NCBI RefSeq assembly: GCF_017833295.1
Contig: NZ_JAFIBW010000001.1
Coordinates: 2,046,001-2,110,000 of the forward strand
DNA from: Methylobacterium sp. PvR107
GTDB taxonomy: Bacteria > Pseudomonadota > Alphaproteobacteria > Rhizobiales > Beijerinckiaceae
Length of the DNA: 64,000 bases
Direction: 5' to 3'
Made by a program: the position numbers and the translations under genes. Below the pieces are notes generated by a model. That model had not been told where the DNA came from. It saw only the letters and a program-made list of their open reading frames with translations, and made no database searches. This document shows, piece after piece, positions 17,980-26,597 of the stretch. Every line of letters starts with the position of its first letter. Within the stretch, counting starts at the first letter, position 1.

Positions 17980-19578
17980 TCAGTGGCGGAAATGGCGATG
18001 CCCTGTCAGGACCATCGCGAGACCGGCCTCGTCGGCTGCCGCGATCACGTCCGAATCGCGCATCGAGCCGCCCGGCTGGATCACCGCCGTCGCGCCCGCC
18101 TCGGCCGCCGCCAGCAGACCGTCGGCGAACGGGAAGAAGGCGTCCGACGCCACAACGGAACCGACCGCGAGGCTCTTCGGCAGATTGAGGCGCTTGGCGC
18201 CCTCCGCGGCCTTCCAGGCTGCGATGCGCGAGGAATCGACCCGCGACATCTGACCCGCGCCAATCCCCACGGTGGCGCCGTCCTTTGCGTACACGATGGC
18301 GTTCGACTTCACGTGCTTGGCGACCCGGTAGGCGAACCGCAGATCGGCGAGCTCGGCCTCGCTCGGTGCGCGCCGGGTGACGACCTGGAGCGGCATGTCG
18401 TCCACGACGGCCGCGTCCCGGCCCTGGACCAGCAGGCCGCCGGAGACGGAGCGCACCATCTCGCCGGCAGCTCGGGGATCGGGAAGGCCGCCGGCCAGGA
18501 GAAGCCGCAGGTTCTTCTTGGCCGCGACAATCGCCGCCGCCTCGGGCGTGGCGTCCGGAGCGATGATCACCTCGGTGAAAATCTCGACGATTCGACGGGC
18601 CGCCTCGGCGTCCAGCGTCCGGTTCAGCGCCACGATACCGCCGAAGGCCGAGGTCGGATCGCAGCTCAGCGCCCGCTCGTAGGCCTCCAGCAGGCTCGTG
18701 CCCTCGGCGACGCCGCACGGGTTGGCGTGCTTGATGATCGCCACCGCGGCCGAACGCGCCGGGTCGAACTCGGCGACGCATTCGTAGGCCGCATCGGTGT
18801 CGTTGAAGTTGTTGTAGGACAGCTCCTTGCCCTGAAGCTGGCGGGCCGTCGCCACGCCGGCGCGCACTCTGCCGGGAGCCCGGTAGAAGGCGGCTTTCTG
18901 GTGCGGGTTCTCACCGTAGCGCAAGCCCTGCGCGAGGGTTCCGCCAAAGGCACGGAACAGGGCCGGTTCGCCGGACCCGAAGCGGCCAGCCATCCAGTTG
19001 GCAATGGCCGCGTCGTAGGCGGCGGTGCGGGCAAACGCCTTCTGCGCCAGGCGGCGCCGCAGCTCCGCCCCGGTGGCACCGTTGTTGGCTTCCAGCGCGG
19101 CCAGCACGGCCGGATAATCCGCGGCGTCGGTGACGACGGCCACGTCGGCGTGGTTCTTGGCCGCCGCGCGGATCATGGCCGGCCCGCCGACATCAATGTT
19201 CTCGATGCAGTCGGCATCCGGCTTGTCGGCCGCGATGGTCGCCTCGAAGGGGTAGAGGTTCACCACCAGCAGGTCGATCGCGCCGATCCCGTGGGCGGCG
19301 AGCGCGGCCTGGTGCTCGGGGTTGTCGCGGATGGCGAGCAGGCCGCCATGTACCGCCGGATGCAGCGTCTTCACCCGGCCGTCCATCATCTCGGGAAAGC
19401 CGGTCAGGTCGGCGACCTCGGTCACCGGCAGGCCGGAATCCTGCAGCGCCCGGTGGGTGCCCCCCGTCGAGACCAGTGCGACGCCGCGCTCGTGCAGCGC
19501 CCGCGCGAAGTCGACGAGGCCGGTCTTGTCGGAGACCGAGAGGAGCGCGCGGGAGATCCGCACCTGATCGTGCGCCAT
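17980..19578 (-). CDS. purH: bifunctional AICAR transformylase/IMP cyclohydrolase
   Basis: Last two steps of IMP synthesis in the cytoplasm. The 532-residue length is standard. Residues 1-145 form the cyclohydrolase domain ([41 protein letters not shown]). The rest is the transformylase, with [36 protein letters not shown] and the C-terminal GHRHFRH. The ATG at 19578 gives [20 protein letters not shown]. It follows the heparinase II/III gene by 70 bases on the same strand, an order I know from other alphaproteobacteria, so they probably share a transcript. Confidence 0.97.
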   Translation of the reverse strand: MAHDQVRISRALLSVSDKTGLVDFARALHERGVALVSTGGTHRALQDSGLPVTEVADLTGFPEMMDGRVKTLHPAVHGGLLAIRDNPEHQAALAAHGIGAIDLLVVNLYPFEATIAADKPDADCIENIDVGGPAMIRAAAKNHADVAVVTDAADYPAVLAALEANNGATGAELRRRLAQKAFARTAAYDAAIANWMAGRFGSGEPALFRAFGGTLAQGLRYGENPHQKAAFYRAPGRVRAGVATARQLQGKELSYNNFNDTDAAYECVAEFDPARSAAVAIIKHANPCGVAEGTSLLEAYERALSCDPTSAFGGIVALNRTLDAEAARRIVEIFTEVIIAPDATPEAAAIVAAKKNLRLLLAGGLPDPRAAGEMVRSVSGGLLVQGRDAAVVDDMPLQVVTRRAPSEAELADLRFAYRVAKHVKSNAIVYAKDGATVGIGAGQMSRVDSSRIAAWKAAEGAKRLNLPKSLAVGSVVASDAFFPFADGLLAAAEAGATAVIQPGGSMRDSDVIAAADEAGLAMVLTGHRHFRH

Positions 19579-19648
19579 AGCTTCGTGCCGGGGTTCGAGA
19601 TTTCGGCGCGCGGTAGCATGGAAACGGGGATGCGGGCCAGCCGCCCTG

Positions 19649-21397
19649 TCAAGATGGCGCGACGCCCCTGAGGGGCGCCGAGGCCAGGCGCTCGAAGCTC
19701 CAGCGCACCTCGACATCCTCGGAGACCCGCAGGTGCAGCACGATCTGGTCGGTGCGGCGCGGTCCGGTCAGGCCCGAGAAGTACACGCTCTCCTCAAGGG
19801 TGATCTCGGCGTTCTCCGCGCGGAAGGTCCAGATCTCGCCGAGCGCCGAGGCGAGTTCGAGGCCTTCCGGAATTCCGCGTACGGCAATGCCGGGATGCAG
19901 GTGGAAGCGGATGGCGACGTTCTGGCCGCGCTGGCGCGCCCGGCTGGCGGCCTTGCCCTGGCGCAGGAAGGCATCCCGGCCCTCCAGGCGTGCGGTCGCG
20001 GCGAAAAGCTGCCAGCGGCGCTCGTGCACGATGCCGAAATCCCGCCCGTAACCGTCGTGGCGGGCCGCGAGGGTGACGCTGTCGACATCCTCGGCCCGCT
20101 CGGCCGCCACCTCGGACGGTCCGTCCAGCACCATGGGCCCGCGCCGCCGGATCAACCAGTCGGCCAGGCATCGATCTCCCCACCAGCCAGTGCGGGTGAG
20201 GAACCGGCACGAGGACGTGTCGGCGACCGAGGCGGTGGAATGCGCGGGCGTCGAGCGGGCGAGGAGGCGCAGATCCGGCCCACTCGCCGGCAGGCCGCAA
20301 TTGACGATGATTCGCTGGGGGCCGCTCGACATCTCGAAAGCGAGGCAGCCCGCCCCGGCATTCACCGAGTAGGGCAGCGGCGGGCTCGCGCCGACATCGG
20401 CCACGATGACGACCCGGCCACCCTCCAGGCGCTCGTAGCCGGAGTTCGGGGCATGCATCAGCGGGCGGGCGAGCGCGCCGTCATAGACCAGCAGCGTCGC
20501 GAGATGGTCCGCATCGGTGGCGCCCATGCCGTTGAAATGGCTGAGCGAGGCATCGGGGTGCCGCAGCAGCCGCAGCAGCGGCAGCATCCGGTCGACGGCG
20601 CGCAGCAGCGCCAGAGGGGGCTCGACGCTGCGGCTCAGATAGCTCTGGCGCAGGGGCAGCAGGTCGAGCAGCAGCTCCATGGCGAAGCGCGGGTCGCGGG
20701 AGCGGTGGCCGCCGTCGGTGAGGATCTGCCGATCGAGTTCCCGCGACAGGATCCGGGTCGCCCGGCGCAGGATCGGCTGGATGCCGTCGCAGCACAGGCC
20801 GGCATAGCAGAGCGCCACCGCGGCGTTGAGGCGCCATTGCGGCGGCACGCCGCGCCGAATGTCGCGCTCGAGCTGCTGCGCGTTGCGGGCGATGGCCTTG
20901 AGGAAGCTCTGGTAGAAGCCGTGGTCGGCCCCCTCGAGCACGAGCGGGGACTGGCACAGGAATGAGATCAGCCGCCGGGCGGCCACCGGGGTGTGCCGGG
21001 CGAGCGCCGCGTCACCCCGTCCGGCGATGAAATCGGCCACGAAGGCGCGGGCATTCGCCCGGGCGAGCGCGGTGTCGGCGGCGCGCAGGTGCCGCAGCCA
21101 GCCGAAGCCGTAGAGCTCGTCGGCCCATTCCGGCGAGGGCGCGGCATAGTCGAAGGGCGAGCCGCCGCTCGCCGCCAGAGAGCGACCCGCGAAGACGAAC
21201 AGGCCGGCGTAGATATCGTCCGCGAAGGTCGCATCGGAGGTGCGCAGATCCTGCGGAGCGATTACCAGCCCGGTCACCCGCATCCGGGCGAGGATGTCGG
21301 GCGGAGCGGTGACGCTGGCGCTGGCCGCGCGGACGGCGCGCGCGGCCTCGCGCGCGACGAGCCGATAGAAGCGCCAGCGGTCAGGCCCCCAAGCCAC
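19649..21397 (-). CDS. heparinase II/III family protein
   Basis: A 582-residue protein with a helical N-terminal toroid-like half ([21 protein letters not shown]...) and a beta-rich heparinase II/III-like C-terminal domain (residues about 320-560: [40 protein letters not shown]). No signal peptide is evident. Family members cleave or bind uronic-acid polymers, but this conserved purH neighbour has no established function. The GTG at 21397 is preferred: GGAG lies a few bases before it and the protein then begins [13 protein letters not shown]; the ATG further upstream would add 24 unlikely residues. Confidence 0.85.
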   Translation of the reverse strand: MAWGPDRWRFYRLVAREAARAVRAASASVTAPPDILARMRVTGLVIAPQDLRTSDATFADDIYAGLFVFAGRSLAASGGSPFDYAAPSPEWADELYGFGWLRHLRAADTALARANARAFVADFIAGRGDAALARHTPVAARRLISFLCQSPLVLEGADHGFYQSFLKAIARNAQQLERDIRRGVPPQWRLNAAVALCYAGLCCDGIQPILRRATRILSRELDRQILTDGGHRSRDPRFAMELLLDLLPLRQSYLSRSVEPPLALLRAVDRMLPLLRLLRHPDASLSHFNGMGATDADHLATLLVYDGALARPLMHAPNSGYERLEGGRVVIVADVGASPPLPYSVNAGAGCLAFEMSSGPQRIIVNCGLPASGPDLRLLARSTPAHSTASVADTSSCRFLTRTGWWGDRCLADWLIRRRGPMVLDGPSEVAAERAEDVDSVTLAARHDGYGRDFGIVHERRWQLFAATARLEGRDAFLRQGKAASRARQRGQNVAIRFHLHPGIAVRGIPEGLELASALGEIWTFRAENAEITLEESVYFSGLTGPRRTDQIVLHLRVSEDVEVRWSFERLASAPLRGVAPS

Positions 21398-21496
21398 GCG
21401 ATCTCCGAGCTGCGCGTTTTCACAAGGCCCCAAGGCCTTGAGCCCTCGTGGACGAGGATCGGCTGGCACCCGTTTCGTAAGGCTAGTGAGGGCCTC

Positions 21497-21511
21497 TTAA
21501 CCGCCGGTTTA
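21497..21511. promoter_or_regulatory. possible CtrA box before heparinase gene
   Basis: TTAA-N7-TTTA, one base from the CtrA consensus TTAA-N7-TTAA, 100 bases upstream of the GTG start. In a GC-rich genome this is a mildly unlikely match, but it is a single weak site. Confidence 0.3.
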
Positions 21512-21593
21512 CGCTATGTCATGTCCGACGCGGTGAAGGCGAACCACGGCGAGGCATCGGGATGCACACGCGCGGCGGGGACCTGCCTCACCC

Positions 21594-21708
21594 CGTCGTT
21601 CCGGGGCCGCGCAGCGGAGCCCGGGATCCGGAAACCCCACTCGCTCGAAAGTGTGCACGCATCAGCAGCTCCGGATTCCGGGCTCGCCTTCGGCGCCCCG
21701 GAATGACG
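21594..21708. repeat. palindromic intergenic repeat, family A copy 1
   Basis: About 115 bases framed by CGTCGTTCCGGGG and CCCCGGAATGACG, with inner arms GCGGAGCCCGGGATCCGG and CCGGATTCCGGGCTCGCC. An imperfect inverted repeat that can fold as a long hairpin. Related copies are at 40479, 44991 and 54286. It fills most of the gap between the heparinase and metal-receptor genes. Confidence 0.8.
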
Positions 21709-21816
21709 AAGCCGATGGACTGCGTCGAGACCCGGATGCGGCGGTGAATCGTCCGAGGCCTGGTATCTTAGGCCCGCGCGGGTAAGAAACCCGCACCGAT
21801 CCGGCCGCTGGCGGCC

Positions 21817-22779
21817 CTAGCCCGGAGCCAGCGCGGCGTCGAAGGCCTGCACGTTCGACCGCATCAGGTCCAGATAGGTTGCGGCCGGCCCGTTGGGCGC
21901 CGAGAGCGCGTCGGAATAGACCTTGCCGCCGAGTCGTGCACCGCCCTCGCGAGCGATCTGCTCCATCTGGCGCGGGTCGCTGATGTTCTCGAGGAAGACC
22001 GCGGGGACACGCTCCTTGCGGATCTGGCGGATGATCGCCGCGACATCCCGCGGGCTCGCCTCGCTGTCGGTGGACACGCCTTGCGGCGCGATGAAGCGGA
22101 GGCCGTAGGCCGCCGCGAAATAGCCGAAGGCGTCGTGCGTGGTGATGATCCGCCGCCGCTCCGGCGGTATGCGGGCGATCGCCGCCCGGACATCCCGCTC
22201 CAGCGCGTCGAGCTTGATGATGAAGCCGGCCGCGGCCTCGCGATAGGCGTCGGCATGGGCCGGATCGACCTGGGCGAGGCCATCCCGGATGTTGGCAACG
22301 TAGATCCGCACGTTGGCGACATCCTGCCAGGCATGCGGGTCGACGGCGTGATCCCCGTGTCCGTGGTCGCGGTCACCGAGGCCGTCGCCATGGGCGTGTT
22401 CGTCCTGCGCGGCGATCGGCGTGATCCCCGTTGAGGCGACCACCACCGGTGCGCGCGTGCCGGAGGCCCGGATCAGCCGGTCGAGCCAGCCCTCGAGCCC
22501 CAAGCCGTTGACGATGACGATGTCGGCCTCGGCGACCTTGCGTGCGTCGCCCGGTGAGGGGCTGAACCCGTGCGCGTCAGAGTCGGGCCCGACAAGCGTC
22601 GACACCGTCACGTGCGCGCCGCCGACCTCCCTGACCAGATCGGCCAGGATCGAGAAGCTCGCGATCGCGCGGACCGAACGCGCACCGGATTGCGCAGCGG
22701 CCGGCACGGCGAGGCCGAGACACAGCGCGAGACCCGCGAGCCACGCGATCCCGATCGTTGCCGCCGCCCGCCGCACCAT
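21817..22779 (-). CDS. zinc/manganese ABC transporter substrate-binding protein
   Basis: Periplasmic metal-ion receptor of the ZnuA/MntC/AztC type (cluster A-I), 320 residues, with a signal peptide cleaved near AAAQ30. Likely ligands are His70 (DSDAHGFSPSP), His149 (VDPHAWQDV), His215 (TTHDAFGYF) and an Asp in YSDALS. A His/Asp-rich loop at residues 126-146 (DEHAHGDGLGDRDHGHGDH) is typical of zinc receptors. No permease or ATPase gene is adjacent, which is unusual. A GGAGGT site precedes the ATG, and a perfect palindrome lies 36 bases upstream. Confidence 0.92.
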   Translation of the reverse strand: MVRRAAATIGIAWLAGLALCLGLAVPAAAQSGARSVRAIASFSILADLVREVGGAHVTVSTLVGPDSDAHGFSPSPGDARKVAEADIVIVNGLGLEGWLDRLIRASGTRAPVVVASTGITPIAAQDEHAHGDGLGDRDHGHGDHAVDPHAWQDVANVRIYVANIRDGLAQVDPAHADAYREAAAGFIIKLDALERDVRAAIARIPPERRRIITTHDAFGYFAAAYGLRFIAPQGVSTDSEASPRDVAAIIRQIRKERVPAVFLENISDPRQMEQIAREGGARLGGKVYSDALSAPNGPAATYLDLMRSNVQAFDAALAPG

Positions 22780-22814
22780 GTCTACCTCCGCCCGCTGCGC
22801 GACATGGGGATTAG

Positions 22815-22829
22815 TGTAACATTGTTACA
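22815..22829. promoter_or_regulatory. palindromic operator candidate, metal receptor gene
   Basis: TGTAACA-T-TGTTACA, a perfect 15-base inverted repeat 35 bases upstream of the receptor ATG and about 100 bases before the divergent LTXXQ gene. The AT-rich form resembles Fur-family (Zur/Mur) operators in style, although I cannot match it exactly to a published consensus. Confidence 0.6.
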
Positions 22830-22930
22830 TATACAAGCGGGATACAAGCCTGGCGCCAGATGCGCGGCGTCGGAGGCCGTCGCCGACCGCCGGTCACGAC
22901 GGTGTCCAGGGCGTTAAGACGGAGGATTGC

Positions 22931-23452
22931 ATGTCCCGACGTTTGAGAGCGGCCATCCTGATCACCGGTGCGCTCGGGCTGGGGCTGGCCGGCGCGGCCG
23001 TTGCACGCGACCATGGACCCGAGGGCTTCCGCGGGCACGGCCGCTGGAGCGCGCTCAGCCCCGAGGACCGCGCGGCCTTCACGGATGCCCGCATCGCGGC
23101 CCTGCATGCCGGCCTGAAGCTCAATCCCGATCAGGAGAAGCTGTGGCCGCCGGTGGAATCGGCGATCCGCGACATGGCGAAGCTGCGCCAGCAGCGCCGC
23201 GAGGCGATGCGCGACCGGCCCAAATTCGTCGACGATGCCCCCGCGGCCCTGCGGGCGATGGCGGATTCCGCGACCGCCCGTGGCGACGCCCTGCGCAAGC
23301 TCGCCGACGCCTCGCAGCCGCTCTACGCCAGCCTGGACCAGGACCAGAAGCGGCGCGCCATGATCCTCGCTCGGCCCATGGGCGGCCCTCGTCACGGCGG
23401 CTGGCACCACGGCCACGACGCCGATCGCGGACCGCACAGCGACGACCGCTGA
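22931..23452 (+). CDS. LTXXQ (Spy/CpxP-like) periplasmic protein
   Basis: A 173-residue secreted helical protein. Signal peptide MSRRLRAAILITGALGLGLAGAAVA; the LTXXQ-type motif is LNPDQEKLW (about residue 64). The His/Gly/Asp-rich tail (GGPRHGGWHHGHDADRGPHSDDR) could bind metal. CpxP and Spy relatives act as stress-induced periplasmic chaperones or sensors of envelope stress. It is divergent from the metal-receptor gene, so the palindrome at 22815 could also affect it. No sensor kinase is next to it. Confidence 0.85.
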   Translation: MSRRLRAAILITGALGLGLAGAAVARDHGPEGFRGHGRWSALSPEDRAAFTDARIAALHAGLKLNPDQEKLWPPVESAIRDMAKLRQQRREAMRDRPKFVDDAPAALRAMADSATARGDALRKLADASQPLYASLDQDQKRRAMILARPMGGPRHGGWHHGHDADRGPHSDDR

Positions 23453-23542
23453 CCAAAAGCCTTGATCCGCGGCGGCGGCGGCGGCAAACCGCTGCCGCCG
23501 CACATCCTGTACGGGCGGCACGGATCCGACCCGGTAGGTTTC

Positions 23543-25303
23543 ATGGCGCGCCTTCCCGGCGACACGGCTCCCCTCCTCGTCCGGCTCTGGCGCATCTGGC
23601 TGTATCCGCACCGGGCCACCCTCGCGGTCGTGCTGGTGCTGATCGCGCTGGTCGGCGCCTCGACCGGGCTCTACCCGGCGCTGATCAAGGCCGCGTTCGA
23701 CGCCTTCGACCGCAAGGATGCGGCGGCCATCGCCTACGGGCCGCTCGTGGTGATCGTGGTCACGGCCACGCGCGGATTCGCACTCTACGGGCAGACGGTG
23801 CTGACCAACCGGGTGGTCACCCGGGTCGAGGCCGACATGCAGGCGGCGCTCTACGGGCACCTGATCGACTCGGATCTGGCCCAGCTCGGCCGTGAGAGCC
23901 CGGCGGCGCTCACCCAGCGCTTCACCACCGACTTCGCCTTCATCAAGGAGGCCCTGACCCGCATCTCCACGGTGCTGCTGCGCGACATCGCGATGCTGAT
24001 CGGCCTCGTGGCGGCGCTGATCTGGATGGATCCGGTGCTGACACTGGTGGCCGGGCTCACGGTGCCGTTCGTGGCCGGGCCGATCGGCCGGATCGGCAAG
24101 AAGCTCCGGCGGGTCTCGACCTCGACCCAGGAGCAGATGGGCGCCACCGCCAGCCTGATCTCCGAGAGCCTGCAGGGCGCCCGCGTCGCCAAGACTTATG
24201 CGATGGAATCCTATCTGAAGGGCCGCGCCGCCGCGGCGCTCGACGAGGTCCGCCGCCTGAAGATGAAGGCCGCCAATGCCCGCGGGCGCCTCGACCCGCT
24301 GCTCGAGATCGGCGGCGGCATCGCGGTGGCGGGCGTGCTGGTGCTGGTCGGGCAGCGGGTTCTGGCGGGCGAGAAGACGGTCGGTGACTTCACCGGCTAC
24401 GTGGCGGCCCTGCTGCTGGCCGCGCAGCCGGCCCGGGCCCTGGGCAACCTCAACGCCATCCTGCAAGAGGCGGCGGCCGCGCTGCGGCGCTACTTCGACG
24501 TTATGGATGAGGCGCCCGCCATCCGCGAGGCGCAGGATGCCCGGTCGTTGACGGTGAAAGCGGGCGCCATCCGTTTTGCGGGCGTGCACTTCCGCTATCG
24601 GCCGGACGCGCCGGCGCTGGAGGGCATCGATCTCACAGTCTCCGAGGGCTCCGTCACCGCGCTCGTCGGGCGCTCCGGATCGGGGAAATCCTCGCTGCTC
24701 AACCTCGTCCCGCGGCTCTACGACGTCACCGGCGGCGCCGTGACCATCGACGGCCAGGACGTGCGCGCCGTCACCCTGGCCTCCCTGCGCGCCGCCGTGG
24801 CGGTGGTCTCGCAGGAGGTCGTCCTGTTCGACGACACGATCGCCGCCAATATCGGCTTCGGCCGTCCGGGGGCGACCCGTGCGGAGATCGAGGCGGCGGC
24901 GGCCGCGGCCGCGGCCCACGGCTTCGTCATGGCCCTGCCGGAGGGCTACGAATTCCGGGTCGGCCCCGGCGGCGGCCGGCTCTCCGGCGGTGAACGGCAG
25001 CGCGTGGCGCTCGCCCGCGCCTTCCTCAAGGACGCGCCGATCCTGCTTCTCGACGAGGCGACCTCGGCCCTCGATTCCGAATCGGAGCGCTTGGTCCAGG
25101 AAGCGCTGACCCGGCTGATGCGCGGCCGCACCACCCTGGTCATCGCCCATCGCCTCTCGACGGTGCGCGACGCCGATCAGATCGCCGTGATGGAAGCCGG
25201 CCGGGTGATCGAGACCGGGCGGCACGACGTCCTCATCGCGGCCGGCGGCGCCTATGCGCGCCTGCACCGTCTGCAATTGTCGGAGCCCGCGACCGCGGAA
25301 TGA
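23543..25303 (+). CDS. ABC exporter, MsbA-like fused permease/ATPase
   Basis: A 586-residue half-transporter that works as a homodimer in the inner membrane. Six membrane helices lie in residues 1-310, with the nucleotide-binding domain after about 345. Walker A is GRSGSGKSS (residues about 376-384), the Q-loop is VVSQEVVLF, the signature LSGGERQR, Walker B ILLLDEATSALD, and the switch His is in IAHRLS. It resembles MsbA-type lipid exporters, but substrate cannot be set from sequence. The ATG at 23543 fits the family; the frame upstream adds poly-Gly residues that look non-coding. Confidence 0.92.
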   Translation: MARLPGDTAPLLVRLWRIWLYPHRATLAVVLVLIALVGASTGLYPALIKAAFDAFDRKDAAAIAYGPLVVIVVTATRGFALYGQTVLTNRVVTRVEADMQAALYGHLIDSDLAQLGRESPAALTQRFTTDFAFIKEALTRISTVLLRDIAMLIGLVAALIWMDPVLTLVAGLTVPFVAGPIGRIGKKLRRVSTSTQEQMGATASLISESLQGARVAKTYAMESYLKGRAAAALDEVRRLKMKAANARGRLDPLLEIGGGIAVAGVLVLVGQRVLAGEKTVGDFTGYVAALLLAAQPARALGNLNAILQEAAAALRRYFDVMDEAPAIREAQDARSLTVKAGAIRFAGVHFRYRPDAPALEGIDLTVSEGSVTALVGRSGSGKSSLLNLVPRLYDVTGGAVTIDGQDVRAVTLASLRAAVAVVSQEVVLFDDTIAANIGFGRPGATRAEIEAAAAAAAAHGFVMALPEGYEFRVGPGGGRLSGGERQRVALARAFLKDAPILLLDEATSALDSESERLVQEALTRLMRGRTTLVIAHRLSTVRDADQIAVMEAGRVIETGRHDVLIAAGGAYARLHRLQLSEPATAE

Positions 25304-25394
25304 CTCGCATATCCGGCGCCGCCGTCATGCGCCGGCTCCGTAGATTCGCGCGCCGGAGCGCGCCATAAGGGCGTCAGCCGATGAGGACCACACC

Positions 25395-26483
25395 GTGAGC
25401 GACCTGACGTTCGAGATCCAGAGTCATCCCGCCCCGCGGGCCGCCGAGGAGCGGGCAGCGCTGATGGCGAATCCCGGCTTCGGCAAGGTGTTCACCGACC
25501 ACATGGTGGTGGCGCGCTACGAGGCCGGCCGCGGCTGGCACGACGCGCGGATCCAGGCGCGCCAGGCGATCCCCCTCGATCCCGCCTCCGCGGTGCTGCA
25601 CTACGCCCAGGAGATCTTCGAGGGCCTCAAGGCCTACCGCACCGCCGATGGCGGCGCCGCCCTGTTCCGGCCGGACGCCAACGCGCGCCGCTTCCGCCAC
25701 TCGGCCGAGCGCCTGGCGATCGCGCCGTTTCCGGAGACCGCGTTCGTCGAGGCGATGCACAAGCTCGTCAAGATCGATCGGGCGTGGATCCCCAACACGC
25801 CGGACGGCAGCCTCTATCTGCGGCCGTTCATGATCGCCACGGAGGCGTTCCTCGGGGTGAGGCCGGCCTCCGAGTACCTGTTCATCACCATCGCGTCGGC
25901 GGTGGGCTCGTACTTCAAGGATCCGAACAGCGCCGTCTCGGTCTGGGTGTCGGAGCACTACACGCGGGCCGCCCCGGGCGGCACCGGCGCGGCCAAGTGC
26001 GGCGGCAATTACGCGGCGAGCCTCGCGGCACAATCGGAGGCTGTCGCGCAGGGTTGCGAGCAGGTCGTGTTCCTCGACGCGGTCGAGCGCCGCTACATCG
26101 AGGAACTCGGCGGCATGAACGTGTTCTTCGTGTTCGAGGACGGGACCTTGGTCACCCCGCCACTCTCGGACAGCATCCTGCACGGGATCACCCGCGACTC
26201 GGTGATCACGCTGGCGCGGGAAGTCGGTCTCACCGTGAAGGAAGAGCCCTACACGATCGATGCCTGGCGTGCCGATGTGCGGGAGGGCCGCCTTACCGAG
26301 GCCTTCGCCTGCGGCACGGCGGCGGTGATCACACCGATCGGCACCGTGAAGGGCCGGGAGGAGACCTTCACCATCGGGACCGGCAAGGCCGGGCCGGTGG
26401 CCCAGCGGCTGCGAAGCCTGCTGGTGGACATCCAGCGGGGCAACACCAATGACGCCCATGGCTGGTTCCAGAAGGTTTTTTGA
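25395..26483 (+). CDS. ilvE: branched-chain amino acid aminotransferase
   Basis: PLP enzyme that makes leucine, isoleucine and valine from their 2-oxo acids. The 362 residues match the longer BCAT-II type (HPAP...NPGFGKVFTDHMV). Seen: YAQEIFEGLKAYR, LRPFMIATE, Schiff-base Lys201 in GAAKCGGNYAASL, RRYIEELGGMNVFFV and FACGTAAVITPIG. The GTG start at 25395 gives MSDLTFEIQSHP. It stands between the exporter and the P-loop protein gene with short gaps, so it may share a transcript with the latter. Confidence 0.96.
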   Translation: MSDLTFEIQSHPAPRAAEERAALMANPGFGKVFTDHMVVARYEAGRGWHDARIQARQAIPLDPASAVLHYAQEIFEGLKAYRTADGGAALFRPDANARRFRHSAERLAIAPFPETAFVEAMHKLVKIDRAWIPNTPDGSLYLRPFMIATEAFLGVRPASEYLFITIASAVGSYFKDPNSAVSVWVSEHYTRAAPGGTGAAKCGGNYAASLAAQSEAVAQGCEQVVFLDAVERRYIEELGGMNVFFVFEDGTLVTPPLSDSILHGITRDSVITLAREVGLTVKEEPYTIDAWRADVREGRLTEAFACGTAAVITPIGTVKGREETFTIGTGKAGPVAQRLRSLLVDIQRGNTNDAHGWFQKVF

Positions 26484-26597
26484 GACGTTCGATCTGCGTG
26501 TACGGGCGGTGAGCGGGGTGAATTCGCTCCGCCTGCACCGCGGCTCCGCCACGTGCCCGCCCTTCCCCCATTGCGGGGGAGGGAGGAAGACGCACGG

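Noticed and set aside
17872..19671. Plus-strand 599-codon ORF opposite purH
   Set aside because: Antisense shadow; purH is fully conserved on the other strand.
21512..21706. ORF with RGRAAEPGIR and SGLAFGAPE
   Set aside because: This peptide pattern is a translation of the family A repeat and recurs in other copies (for example near 54300); it is not a gene.
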